Of a stretch of DNA of 64,000 nt, positions 19,001-26,486 are shown piece after piece (within the stretch, counting starts at the first letter, position 1; the number at the start of each line of letters is the position of its first letter). The notes below the pieces were generated by a model. That model did no database searches. It saw nothing but the letters and a program-made list of their open reading frames with translations, and was not told the DNA's origin. This stretch comes from CALAED01 sp035765195 (GTDB taxonomy: Bacteria > Actinomycetota > Actinomycetes > Streptosporangiales > Streptosporangiaceae). Location: positions 496,001 through 560,000 of the forward strand of contig DASTYC010000038.1 of the NCBI GenBank assembly GCA_035765195.1, written 5' to 3'. Made by a program: the position numbers and the translations under genes.

Positions 19001-19459
19001 CGGCGACGACGCCATGAAAGCCAGACCCAGCCGGAACTCGTCCAGCGCAGGCCGCTCCCGCGCCGGCCCTAGACGTCGCACCACACAAAAACGGACCAGC
19101 TCATCCTCCGCCAGCAGCCCGCCATGTGGTGGGGCCAGCAACTCGAATGGAGCTCGCAGCACGGCCCACGCCTGAGCCGTCGGCGACAGAGGCCCGCTCA
19201 CCTCGAAGACCAGCGGGCGGGCCGCCCGCTCCAGCAACGCGCTCAGCTGACCCTGGTCCCCGTCCAACCAGCCGAACAGCTCGCGGCCCAGCTCAACGAA
19301 CACGCCGGCGTCGGCACGCGCTTGCACTGCCCGCACATAACGGCTGGCCAGCCCGGTCAGTAACTCCACATCGGGCGACTCAACGAGCCTGCGGGACCCG
19401 ATCCGCTCGGCACCGACGACGACCTCAAAACCGGCGCCGTCGACGATCAGGCCACTCAT
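15995..19459 (-). CDS. CHAT protease - STAND NTPase - TPR protein (conflict/immunity effector)
   Basis: 1154 residues from ATG at 19459, preceded by GGAAAGGCGGGG. Domain order: an N-terminal segment; a CHAT caspase-like protease at about 100-370 with catalytic His208 in PVVHLSCHG and Cys258 in LLFVSACLTATG; a STAND NTPase with Walker A GQGRLGKSS (432-440) and Walker B LLLVIDDLEQ (521-530); a helical winged region; and C-terminal TPRs from about 931 to 1130. Three TPR units are nearly identical 41-residue copies. Known family logic: the TPR sensor and NTPase switch hold the protease inactive until a trigger, then cleavage kills or stops the cell. It forms an overlapping operon with the EACC1-like gene. 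Confidence 0.85.
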   Translation of the reverse strand: MSGLIVDGAGFEVVVGAERIGSRRLVESPDVELLTGLASRYVRAVQARADAGVFVELGRELFGWLDGDQGQLSALLERAARPLVFEVSGPLSPTAQAWAVLRAPFELLAPPHGGLLAEDELVRFCVVRRLGPARERPALDEFRLGLAFMASSPRGLPELDFEAEEAAILLAVGEGRVDLVVDDTGDPEQLAHRLAELGGVPVVHLSCHGLNSWPGGPGGTGVPVLMMEDELGGDRPVPAAELVSLLPEGPRLLFVSACLTATGADASGHLPPGNGHKGEPGTGAGGSLVAHSLATALVAAGVPAVIGWDGSVGDRSATAFAERLYRGLADRADVAVAVGDARRVLLRSDDPLVRADWHLARLWLGPAGGGPVVAGNRKRSLVTATHGTKTFLDRKHEVPVATAEMFVGRRPEMQRALRALRSGQRAGVLLHGQGRLGKSSLAARIVDRCPDMAVAVVFGHYEAPAILDAVAAAVRANPAARQLIEERLPTVRERPEAIETLLVDLLAGPCAQAGDDGRRPLLLVIDDLEQILVADPDGPHRVAPGQALVLAAVLRAFDPAETDSRLLVTSRFTFALDGLETRLEAVQLPPLSPVAQRKLQRRQQAVTPAERQAERAALAARALAVSRGNPGLQDLIGLRLVYGEQVGAERAAAAVAGMEAYLRQGDLPADAEVRAFLENLALDALLAEAGPANVALLRAATLFDLPVPEAVIGVLADQVGGSAVRLRGLGLLEPYQDLYDPAHLALAADPLAAGRIQPLSTDEQAAVAAASVGPLFAAWGGAAPRSRRDPTLDLQLARLALPADDPAVAAACAFGAVVTLRSGPAADAFRLGRDAIDLLDRHGSAVPLDLLRMSADAAFTSGDGEAGEALLNRAAQQVAAGDEHGISQLDQARVIAAQARRLVTRGEPEQAEQLLRRAQHLFTAAGSEREATVTMGSIADIAYRRGEYDEALRIHREVQLPVYERLGDARETAVTWGKVADIAYQRGEYDEALRIRREVQLPVFERLGDARSAAVAWGRIADIAYDRGDYDEAAELQLKRLEINKELGDLDGIAGASWDLARIDLSREDYDSALPRLAESFQILGQLQRPDGIAAVGNVLGQLLMAAGQADSARRVLGDALEAATKIGWADAVQQINELLKSAATEDEGNDRPA
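16363..16655. repeat. Near-identical 123-base repeats within the TPR region
   Basis: Units starting near 16363, 16486 and 16609 are spaced exactly 123 bases and code 41-residue TPRs (ADIAYQRGEYDEALRI type). The second and third units are almost identical in DNA, including the tract CGGCAGCTGGACCTCCCGG. Such high identity implies recent duplication or ongoing gene conversion. Confidence 0.85.
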
Positions 19460-19587
19460 CACGCCCCGCCTTTCCAAGGTCAGCTTTCCGGACCGGGTCA
19501 TCCAACCGAAGTCACGCCCGCACGCTATAACAGGCCCAGCGCTCTCCCGCGGAAATCCGCCGGACACAACCCGACAAGGGGAAAATA

Positions 19588-19607
19588 GCCAGATGATCCG
19601 ATCTGGC
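19588..19607. promoter_or_regulatory. Inverted repeat upstream of the CHAT-STAND gene
   Basis: GCCAGAT-N6-ATCTGGC is a perfect 7-base inverted repeat 129 bases upstream of the CHAT-STAND start codon. It could be an operator for the nearby HTH protein or another dimeric regulator. It lies in a relatively AT-richer stretch (GGGGAAAATAG on one side). No experimental or comparative support. Confidence 0.35.
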
Positions 19608-19739
19608 CCGGACCAGCCGGACAACACCGCAAATCCGCACACTGATGCTCGGCCGGCTGAATAGCAGAACATGCAACATATGCACACCATTGATCACCCG
19701 TCGCCCTCGGCAATCCTCCAATAATGGCGTCGGGGTTCG

Positions 19740-20130
19740 GCGCGCTCGCGGACGTGGGTGTGCGACAGGCCACTAGACACCGTAACCGGCGTAACCCGGG
19801 CGCTTCGGGCGGGACCTTGGTCAGGACGCGTCGCAGCGCCTCGGGCGGAGTGCCCGCACCGCGAAGCGTACGATCTCGTCACTTTCCGCGTCACGGTCGG
19901 CCGGACCAGTCCGCGCAGCGACCGGTGCAGCAGCTTCTTCTCCAGCCGCGCTGTGGCGCACTGGCCGACCTCGGGCGACTCCGCGAGCGTCCGCAGGACG
20001 AGCCGTACCGGCAGGCCGAGCTCGGCAGGCCGTCCAGCAACGCCCGCTCGACGGCGTGACCGGCCGCGCGGCATGTCTTCTTCACCCAATGCGGTCGCGA
20101 CTCGGCCACCTCGATCGAGCCCCGGAAACG
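19740..20130 (-). pseudogene. Unidentified coding remnant, frames broken
   Basis: On the minus strand two frames each hold a protein-like stretch that joins across a frameshift near 20040: HWVKKTCRAAGHAVERALLD, then LGLPVRLVLRTLAESPEVG and LEKKLLHRSLRGLVRPTVT. Neither frame alone gives a normal gene with a ribosome site, and I do not recognise the family. I read this as a decayed gene end lying beside the two clear duplicated fragments, but spurious reading in GC-rich DNA cannot be excluded. Confidence 0.3.
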
Positions 20131-20136
20131 CCACAT

Positions 20137-20397
20137 TGGACGAACTCGTCCGGCGCGGCTGGTACCACCGGCGGCCCGACCTGCAGCGCCGCAGACAGCG
20201 TGTCCTGGGCGGGGTGATGCTGGGCCTGAGCCCGTTCGGCTTCGCCCTCGGCCTGCTCGGCTCACAGGTCCTCGGCCAGGCGAAAGGCCTCCGCGAACAT
20301 CTAGGGACGGGCCGATCCCACAGGGAACCCCGGAGCAGATCGAGGAGGCGTGTCCAGGCTCACGCCCCTCGCGATCGCGTTCGGCCTCCAGCGCGGC
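20137..20397 (+). pseudogene. Partial copy of the DUF2207 gene with a 105-base internal deletion
   Basis: This stretch aligns by eye to 23316-23682 inside the DUF2207 gene (shared tracts include GACGAACTCGTCCGGCGCGG and the CTGGGCGGGGTGATGCTGGG block). The copy lacks 105 bases between two CTCGGCTC octamers (23435-23442 and 23540-23547 in the intact gene), so a deletion between direct repeats is the likely cause. It also has at least one single-base loss (GCGTGTCC for GCGGTGTCC) and many substitutions, so it cannot make the protein. Confidence 0.85.
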
Positions 20398-20402
20398 CGG
20401 CA

Positions 20403-20611
20403 CACCAGAGCATGGCCGCGCTCCGCGCCTCCCAGGTGCACATGGCGGCCGACTGCATGCTGACGTTGGCGCGGGTCGTTCCCCTGATCAATTCGCCCCG
20501 CGTCGACGGACACGTGGCGAAGATCCTCACGGCATCGGCCCGATGGGGCACCGTACGCGGTATGCGCGACGCACGCGACCAACTCAAGGCGGTCGCCCAC
20601 TCCCCCACCCG
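20403..20611 (+). pseudogene. Copy of the 3-prime end of the XRE/TPR gene
   Basis: 209 bases match 15376-15584 with four mismatches that I count by eye and no gaps. They code the same peptide (SMAALRAS, VVPLINSPRVDGHVAKIL, WGTVRGMRDARDQL). There is no start codon or HTH part, so it is only a gene fragment. The high identity says the copying was much more recent than for the adjacent DUF2207 fragment. The two fragments abut at about 20398-20403. Confidence 0.9.
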
Positions 20612-20648
20612 CACCTGTGGCCCTCCACACTCAGAAGATCGGCGGGGA

Positions 20649-21926
20649 TCACGCGTTCGTACAGGTCAAGGCAGGGGCGGCGGGGGATCCCGAGGCGAGG
20701 AAGCCGAAGGTCGTGCCACCGTTGGCGGCGACTGAGCCGTTCCACGAGTCGTTGCGTACGGTCACGGTCGAGCCGGTGCCAGACCGCACGCCGCCCCACA
20801 GTTGGGTGAGGCTCTGGCCACCCGGCCAGGTCCAGTTCACCGTCCAGCCGTTGATCGGCGAGGTGCCCGCGCGTACCGCGACCTCACCCTGCCAGCCGCC
20901 GGACCAGGAGTTGACGACCCGCATCGTGGCCGAGCAGGCACCGGTCGGCGTCGGGCTCGGGGTTGGAGTCTGGGTTGGAGTCTGAGTCGGGGTTGGGGTC
21001 GGGCTGGGCGACGAGGTGCTCTCGAACTGCGTGATGAACCGCCACGTCTCCGCCGGAAGCCAAGTCCTCGGGCTGAGGCCGGTGGCGCCGTCCGACGGCG
21101 CGGGGTTGTGATCATCGTCGAACGCGGCCCACACGACAGGGAAGCCGGCCCGGCACCCCGAATACGCGGTGACCGTGTGCGTCAGGCTGCCCCGCGCCGG
21201 CTCAGGCGGGTTCTGCGGAGCGCAGCCGTTGTTGCCGACGAAGCGGTCGCGCAGCGCCCTTCCATTGGAGATGTTCAAGACCGAGTCCCTGATGCCATGA
21301 GCGCCGAAGTACGCGACGGGCTGGGTGCCACCGCTGCATCCGCTGATCTGCGCGCCGGAGTAGACCGCGACCGCGCGGAAGACGTTCGGCCGGGCGCACG
21401 CGAGCGCGAAGCTCATGCCGCCGCCGAAGCTCCAGCCCATGGAGAAGACCTGCGAGGTGTCGACGCACAGATCCGACTCGATCTGCCTGAGCATGTCATC
21501 GGTGAAGGTGACGTCTTCACCGCCCGTGTTGGCCCAGCCGTTGTTGATGCCCTGGGGCGCGACGAAGATGGTGCTGTTGTTCGACAGCTGCAGGAGTCCG
21601 TAATAGGCCCACGTGTCGCGCTGCACGGTCTGACCCGTGGCGACGTCAGTGGCGGTGCCGTCTCGCCAGTGGAATGCGAAGATCAGCCGGTAGGGACGCG
21701 TGTTGTCATACCCGTCGGGAATCCGCAGGATAAAGGTGCGGCTTCGGCCGCCGCTTTGAATCGTGTGCGTCCCACTGGTCAGCGTCGGCGTCCTGCCGCA
21801 GCCGGCCGTCGATGCGAGCGCGCTGCTCGACGTGGTCCTGCCGAGGCCTGCGCCCTGCGCCAAGGGACCCGTGGCCGCGAGAAGCGCCGCAGCCGCAATG
21901 GCGACAATCATGGTTCGGTGCTTCAA
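20649..21926 (-). CDS. Secreted CE1-type esterase (feruloyl / PHB-depolymerase-like) with CBM2
   Basis: About 425 residues, starting at TTG 21926 (reads LKHRTMIVAIAAAAL) because AGAGGGGG lies at proper spacing; the first ATG is five codons later. A signal peptide (MIVAIAAAALLAATGPLAQG) leads into an alpha/beta-hydrolase with SRTFILRIPDGYD, the nucleophile elbow GWSFGGG, and a late His in DDDHNPAPSDG. A Thr-Pro-rich linker (PTPTPTQTPTQ) joins a family 2 cellulose-binding module starting at CSATMRVVNSWSGGWQGEV. The enzyme probably removes ferulic or acetyl esters from plant cell-wall polymers outside the cell. It fits the other wall-degrading genes of the window. Confidence 0.85.
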   Translation of the reverse strand: MKHRTMIVAIAAAALLAATGPLAQGAGLGRTTSSSALASTAGCGRTPTLTSGTHTIQSGGRSRTFILRIPDGYDNTRPYRLIFAFHWRDGTATDVATGQTVQRDTWAYYGLLQLSNNSTIFVAPQGINNGWANTGGEDVTFTDDMLRQIESDLCVDTSQVFSMGWSFGGGMSFALACARPNVFRAVAVYSGAQISGCSGGTQPVAYFGAHGIRDSVLNISNGRALRDRFVGNNGCAPQNPPEPARGSLTHTVTAYSGCRAGFPVVWAAFDDDHNPAPSDGATGLSPRTWLPAETWRFITQFESTSSPSPTPTPTQTPTQTPTPSPTPTGACSATMRVVNSWSGGWQGEVAVRAGTSPINGWTVNWTWPGGQSLTQLWGGVRSGTGSTVTVRNDSWNGSVAANGGTTFGFLASGSPAAPALTCTNA

Positions 21927-22204
21927 AATCGCACCCCCTCTGCCATTCGAACTCGTGGCTCGCCGGTGCGAACGGCACGAAACGTACGGCGAAGCCGGAG
22001 CGGCAGTCAATGTGCTTGTTGCGCACGCGTTCGCCAGACCACGTCTGAGCAGGCACAGTCGGCTCCCGGCGTGACGACCGAACAGGAAACTTTCACTCTC
22101 GATGGGTTCGCCCTGCCGACGTCGGAAGCGCCACGCGGGAACGGAACGCGCGCCCGGGGACTCTAATCCGCGACGGCGGCGCCCTCTGCGGGGAAAGGGG
22201 GGGC

Positions 22205-23893
22205 ATGGTGCCCGGTTACCTACGAATCTGGCGTGCGGCGGCGCTCCTGCTGGTGAGCCTGATCGGCGTCCTCGCGATACCCGCGCCCGCCCGTGCGGAG
22301 ACGGAACGCATCGCCCGGTATCAGGTGGACATGGAGGTCCGGCCGGACGGGCTCCTGCATGTCAAGGAGACCATCGCCTACGACTTCGGGAGCGTGGCCA
22401 AGCACGGCGTCGACCGGTACGTGCCGCGCCTCGTCCCGTCCGGTCCGGCCCGGGATCGCTTGTACGCTCTGGCGAACGTGCGGGTGTCGAGCCCGGCCGG
22501 GGCGCCCGTGCCGGCCGAGATGACGTCGGGCGACGAGACCCGCATCCGGATCGGCGATCCCGCGCGGACCGTCACCGGCGCGCAGACGTACGTGATCGAC
22601 TACGACGTGCGGGCGGCGCTCTCCCCTCATCCCGGCCATGACGAGCTGTACTGGAACGCCGTCGGCAATGGATGGCGGGTACCGATCTCCGATGTCACCG
22701 TCACGGTGTCCATCCCCGTCGCGGTCACCGGCGCGACATGCTTCGCGGGCCCCGCCGGGGCGACGCGGGCGTGCGGGTCGGCGAACGCGCAGGGCACGAC
22801 GGCGCGTTTCACGCAGCCCTCGCTGGACCCGCGCACCGGCCTCACTGTCGCGGTGAAGTGGGCGAAGGGCGCGGTGACCGTGCCGCCGCCGGTGTATCGG
22901 GAGCGCCTGGCGACGAGTGTCTCACCGGTCGCGATCGCGATCGCGGGGGCCTTGCTGCTCGTGCCGCTGCTGATGTTCCTGCGCGGCCTGCCGCGTGGCC
23001 GAGCGCGCGCCGCGCTTGTTTCGGTGCCGCCGCCCGGAGTGCGGCCCGCTGAGGCGGGCGCGCTGCTCGACGACCGGGCCGACATCCGCCACGTGGTCGC
23101 CACCCTGGTCGATCTGGCCGCCCGCGGCCGGCTGCGCATCGAGGACACCGACGGCGACTACCTGTTGACCCGGACCGGGCCGCTCGACCTCCACGATCTG
23201 GCCCCGTACGAGGCGACCCTGCTCAAGGGAGTCCTCGGCGGCCAGGAAGAGGTGCTGGTCTCCCGGATCCACGTCTGGTTCGGCTCGGTGCGCGTGCGGA
23301 CACAGGACCAGCTCATGGACGAACTCGTCCGGCGCGGTTGGTACCGCCGGCGGCCCGACCTGCGGCGCCGCGGACAGCGCGTCCTGGGCGGGGTGATGCT
23401 GGGCCTGAGCCCGTTCGGCTTCGCCCTCGGCCTTCTCGGCTCGATCACGTTCGCCGGCGCGTTCACCATCGTCGCGGCTCTGGCCGTCGCGGGCTTGGCG
23501 GTGGTGCTCCTGGCGCGGACGGTCCGGCCGCGCACGACGCTCGGCTCACAGGTCCTCGGCCAGGTGAAGGGATTCCGCGAGCACCTGCGGGGCGGGCCGG
23601 TCCCGGAGGGAACCCCGGAGCAGATCGAGGAGGCGGTGTCCAGGCTCGTGCCGTTCGCGATCGCGTTCGGCCTCCAGCGCGGCTACGCGGCCGTCCTCGC
23701 CGCCCACCTCGTCCAGACCCCGTCCTGGTACAACGTCGGCGGCGGCGCCTTCGCCTCCAGCCTCACCTCGTTCGCTGCGTACACCGGGTCCCCCTCATTC
23801 GGCGGCGGCTCCTCCGGATCGTCCGGCGGCGGTTTCTCCGGCGGCGGCGCCGTGGGCGGAGGAGGAGGCGGAGGCGGCGGTGGAAGCTGGTGA
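22205..23893 (+). CDS. DUF2207 membrane protein with glycine-rich tail
   Basis: 562 residues from ATG at 22205. A signal peptide or first helix (ALLLVSLIGVLAIPAPARA) is followed by the DUF2207 external domain (ERIARYQVDMEVRPDGLLHV to YVIDYDVRAAL), a membrane helix near 240-260, a cytoplasmic part, and paired helices around 400-440 (GVMLGLSPFGFALGLLGS). The C-terminus is extremely Gly/Ser-rich (SSGGGFSGGGAVGGG). This layout is typical of the widespread family, whose role is unknown. Part of this gene is copied as a pseudogene at 20137-20397. Confidence 0.85.
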   Translation: MVPGYLRIWRAAALLLVSLIGVLAIPAPARAETERIARYQVDMEVRPDGLLHVKETIAYDFGSVAKHGVDRYVPRLVPSGPARDRLYALANVRVSSPAGAPVPAEMTSGDETRIRIGDPARTVTGAQTYVIDYDVRAALSPHPGHDELYWNAVGNGWRVPISDVTVTVSIPVAVTGATCFAGPAGATRACGSANAQGTTARFTQPSLDPRTGLTVAVKWAKGAVTVPPPVYRERLATSVSPVAIAIAGALLLVPLLMFLRGLPRGRARAALVSVPPPGVRPAEAGALLDDRADIRHVVATLVDLAARGRLRIEDTDGDYLLTRTGPLDLHDLAPYEATLLKGVLGGQEEVLVSRIHVWFGSVRVRTQDQLMDELVRRGWYRRRPDLRRRGQRVLGGVMLGLSPFGFALGLLGSITFAGAFTIVAALAVAGLAVVLLARTVRPRTTLGSQVLGQVKGFREHLRGGPVPEGTPEQIEEAVSRLVPFAIAFGLQRGYAAVLAAHLVQTPSWYNVGGGAFASSLTSFAAYTGSPSFGGGSSGSSGGGFSGGGAVGGGGGGGGGGSW

Positions 23894-23989
23894 GATGCCC
23901 AGACTCACCCGACAACCCGGTGCGCTCGGAGAGGCGCGGGATCAGAGAGTCCACGATCCGTCCGCTCGGGCGGTCAGTCAGTCAGTAAC

Positions 23990-24337
23990 TCAATCTGCCT
24001 CGGCCTCGGCGATGGAGCGGGGGAAGCGGGTGGGCGAGTACGACAGGGCGCCCGCCGGGACCATCCAGGGGATCACCTTGGGCTCCAGTCGGCCGGCGCG
24101 CACGGCGGGGTCGCGCTCGGCCAGGCGGCGCGCCTCCTCGGGCGCCACGGTGAACAGGGACAGGCCGCGGAAACCCTCGTCGGACAGCGGACCGGCGGCG
24201 AGCAGGTGGCCCGCCTGGTGCAGCTCGGCCAGGTGGGCGAGGTGGGCGTCCTGCAGGGCGGCGGCGGCCGCCTCGTCGAGCCGCGGCGCGTCGGGCCGCA
24301 GCACCAGCAGCACGACGGTGAAGTGATCGAATTTCAC
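23990..24337 (-). CDS. YciI-like protein
   Basis: 115 residues from a GTG at 24337 (reads (M)KFDHFTVVLLVLRPDAP). The YCII ferredoxin-like fold is visible in LQDAHLAHLAELHQAGHLLA then GPLSDEGFRGLSLFTV, with the conserved His and Asp of the family, and EPKVIPWMVP near the end. Members are small dimeric enzymes or accessory proteins of largely unknown role. It lies downstream of, and in the same direction as, the aldo/keto reductase (13-base gap), so it may be the last gene of the P450 operon. Confidence 0.8.
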   Translation of the reverse strand: MKFDHFTVVLLVLRPDAPRLDEAAAAALQDAHLAHLAELHQAGHLLAAGPLSDEGFRGLSLFTVAPEEARRLAERDPAVRAGRLEPKVIPWMVPAGALSYSPTRFPRSIAEAEAD

Positions 24338-24350
24338 GCTGCGATGGTAG

Positions 24351-25184
24351 TCAGCGCCGGGAAAGGCCGTCGATGCGCACCACTTCATCGGGGCTGAGCT
24401 GGAAACCCGACAGGTCGAAGTTGGCCGCGATGCGGTCGCGGTTGCCCGACTTGGGGATGACGACGATCTCGTGCTCGAGATGCCAGCGCAGCACGACCTG
24501 GGCGGGGGTGACTCCGTGCCGCGTGGCGATCTCGGCCAGCACCGGGTCGCGCAGGTTGGCGCCCTTGAGCGGGCTGTAGCCCTCGACGACCACGCCGCGA
24601 TCGCGGTTGCCGGCGAGCTGTCGCGGGTCGTGCCGGGTGGGGCTCCACGGGATCTGGTTGACCGCGGGCGGCTCGCCGGTGGCGTCGATGAGCTCGTCGA
24701 GCTGGCCGACGCTGTAGTTGCTCACCCCGACCGCCCTCGCCAGGCCCTCGTCGCGGATCGTCAGCAGCTCCTGCCACGTACGCGGGCGCGCGCTGCCGCC
24801 GGGCGGCCAGTGGACCAGCCACAGATCCACGTAGTCGGTGTCGAGGGCGCGCAGGCTGGCGGAGATCGTCTCGCGCTCGCGGCCGGCGCCGCGCGCGGGC
24901 AGCTTGGTGGTGACGAAGATCTCCTGCCGGTCGATGCCGCTGTCGCGCAGGGCCCGGCCCAGCTCGGCCTCGTTGCCGTACATCGTCGCCGTGTCGAGGT
25001 GGCGATAGCCCACGTCGAGCGCGTACCTGACCGCGTCGTAGGCCCGGCGCCCGCGCAGCTGCCAGGTGCCGAACCCGACGAGCGGCATCACCACCTTGCC
25101 CGGCAACGCCACCGTGGGGATCCCGTTGGCCCGCGTCGTCTCGTCCGCCTTCCCGCTGTCCGTCATGAGGCCATCATTCCCCAT
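24351..25184 (-). CDS. Aldo/keto reductase
   Basis: 277 residues. The start ATG at 25184 overlaps the P450 stop in the sequence TGATG, a translational coupling signal; a second Met six codons in is the alternative. The family tetrad is present: Asp and Tyr in YRHLDTATMYGNEAELGRAL, Lys in VTTKLPARG, His in DLWLVHWPPGG. The NADPH-binding end IPKSGNRDRIAANFDLSGF is intact. It reduces carbonyls to alcohols with NADPH. Pairing with a P450 suggests two successive redox steps on one small molecule. Confidence 0.9.
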   Translation of the reverse strand: MGNDGLMTDSGKADETTRANGIPTVALPGKVVMPLVGFGTWQLRGRRAYDAVRYALDVGYRHLDTATMYGNEAELGRALRDSGIDRQEIFVTTKLPARGAGRERETISASLRALDTDYVDLWLVHWPPGGSARPRTWQELLTIRDEGLARAVGVSNYSVGQLDELIDATGEPPAVNQIPWSPTRHDPRQLAGNRDRGVVVEGYSPLKGANLRDPVLAEIATRHGVTPAQVVLRWHLEHEIVVIPKSGNRDRIAANFDLSGFQLSPDEVVRIDGLSRR

Positions 25185-26389
25185 CAGTCCCAGGTCACCG
25201 GCACTTCGACGAACCCGCCGGTGAGGCGTTGCGTCAGCCGCCGCAACCGCTCGACCGGCACGGCGAGCGCCAGCGTGGGGAACCGCCGGAACAACGCGCC
25301 GAACGCGGCCTGGAGCTCGATCCTGGCCAGCCCGGCGCCGATGCAGAAGTGCTGTCCGTAACCGAAGCCCAGGTGCAGGTCGGCGGGCGCCCGGAAGATG
25401 TCGAACCGGTCGGGGTCGGGGAAGGTCCGCTCGTCCCTGTTGGCCGCGAAGTGGAGGAGCACCACGGCGTCGCCGGCCCTGATCGTCACGTCCCCGACCT
25501 CGATGTCGGTCCGCGCGTACCGCGGCAGCCCGTGATCGCTGGGCGCGGACGCGCGCATGATCTCCTCGACGGCCGTCGGCACCAGCTCCGGGTCGCGGCG
25601 CAGCGCGTCGAGCTGGTCGGGATGTGTGAGCAGCAGCACGGTCCCGTAGTCGATGCGGGCGACGGTCGTCTCGTGCCCCGCGATCAGCAGCCCGCCCGCC
25701 AATGTGGCGATGCGGTCGTCATCGAGGTCTTCGAGCCCGCCGTCGGCGGCGGCGACGAGGTCGGAGAGCACGTCCTCGGCCGGGTCGGCACGTTTGACCG
25801 CGATCAGCCGGCGCATGTACTCGTTCAGCTCCTCGATGGCCGCGGCGGACGCGGCCGCGTCCGTCACGCCCGCCGCCTGGCCGGACAACGCCCGGAAGTA
25901 GTCCCTGTCCTCGTACGGCACGCCGAGCAGCTCGCAGATCACGAGCGCGGGCAGCGGAAAGGACAACGCCTCGTGCAGGTCGACGGGCGGGGTCCGCTCG
26001 GCCATCTGGTCGAGCAGTTCGTCGACGATCGACTCGACCCGGCCGCGCAGCGCGTTCATCCGGCGGCGCGAGAACGCGGGCACGAGCAGCCTGCGCATCT
26101 GCTCGTGGGCGGCCTTCTCGGTCGCGAACTCGTCCCGTGGGCCGCCGAACAGCGCCGAGTTGGAGACTCGCGCGGCCCGGCCCGGGTCTGGATGCGATCT
26201 GCCCAGGCGGTCATCGGCGAGCAGCCGCCTGATCTCCTCATAGCCGGTCACCAGCCAGGCGGGGTCGCCGGTCTGGGTCCGCACCCGGGTGATCGGCCCC
26301 TCGGCGCGCAGCGCCCTGTAGTCGGCGGGGACATCGAAGTTATCGCGGCGCGCGAACGGCAGCCGGGGCAGATCGGTGCTGGCCGTCAT
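25184..26389 (-). CDS. Cytochrome P450 (CYP105/107-like bacterial class)
   Basis: About 401 residues from ATG at 26389 (MTASTDLPRLPFARR), with GGAAGGAG upstream; an earlier ATG at 26464 is less likely. Oxygen-binding I-helix motif AGHETT, K-helix EEIMR, and heme loop FGYGQHFCIGAGLARIEL with the Cys ligand at about codon 349 are all intact. It is a soluble monooxygenase that would need a ferredoxin from elsewhere, as none is encoded beside it. Co-translated with the aldo/keto reductase. Confidence 0.92.
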   Translation of the reverse strand: MTASTDLPRLPFARRDNFDVPADYRALRAEGPITRVRTQTGDPAWLVTGYEEIRRLLADDRLGRSHPDPGRAARVSNSALFGGPRDEFATEKAAHEQMRRLLVPAFSRRRMNALRGRVESIVDELLDQMAERTPPVDLHEALSFPLPALVICELLGVPYEDRDYFRALSGQAAGVTDAAASAAAIEELNEYMRRLIAVKRADPAEDVLSDLVAAADGGLEDLDDDRIATLAGGLLIAGHETTVARIDYGTVLLLTHPDQLDALRRDPELVPTAVEEIMRASAPSDHGLPRYARTDIEVGDVTIRAGDAVVLLHFAANRDERTFPDPDRFDIFRAPADLHLGFGYGQHFCIGAGLARIELQAAFGALFRRFPTLALAVPVERLRRLTQRLTGGFVEVPVTWD

Positions 26390-26486
26390 GACCGACGGGC
26401 TCCTTCCGTGACGACCCATGAGACCTATCAGGGCTATCAGAAGCCCGCGGAAAACCGATGTCAAAAGGTTTGGTCAGGAGCCACCG

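Noticed and set aside
20940..21010. Tandem repeats in the CE1-CBM2 gene as a special element
   Set aside because: They code an ordinary Pro-Thr linker between catalytic and binding domains, as does 37500-37590 in the expansin gene.
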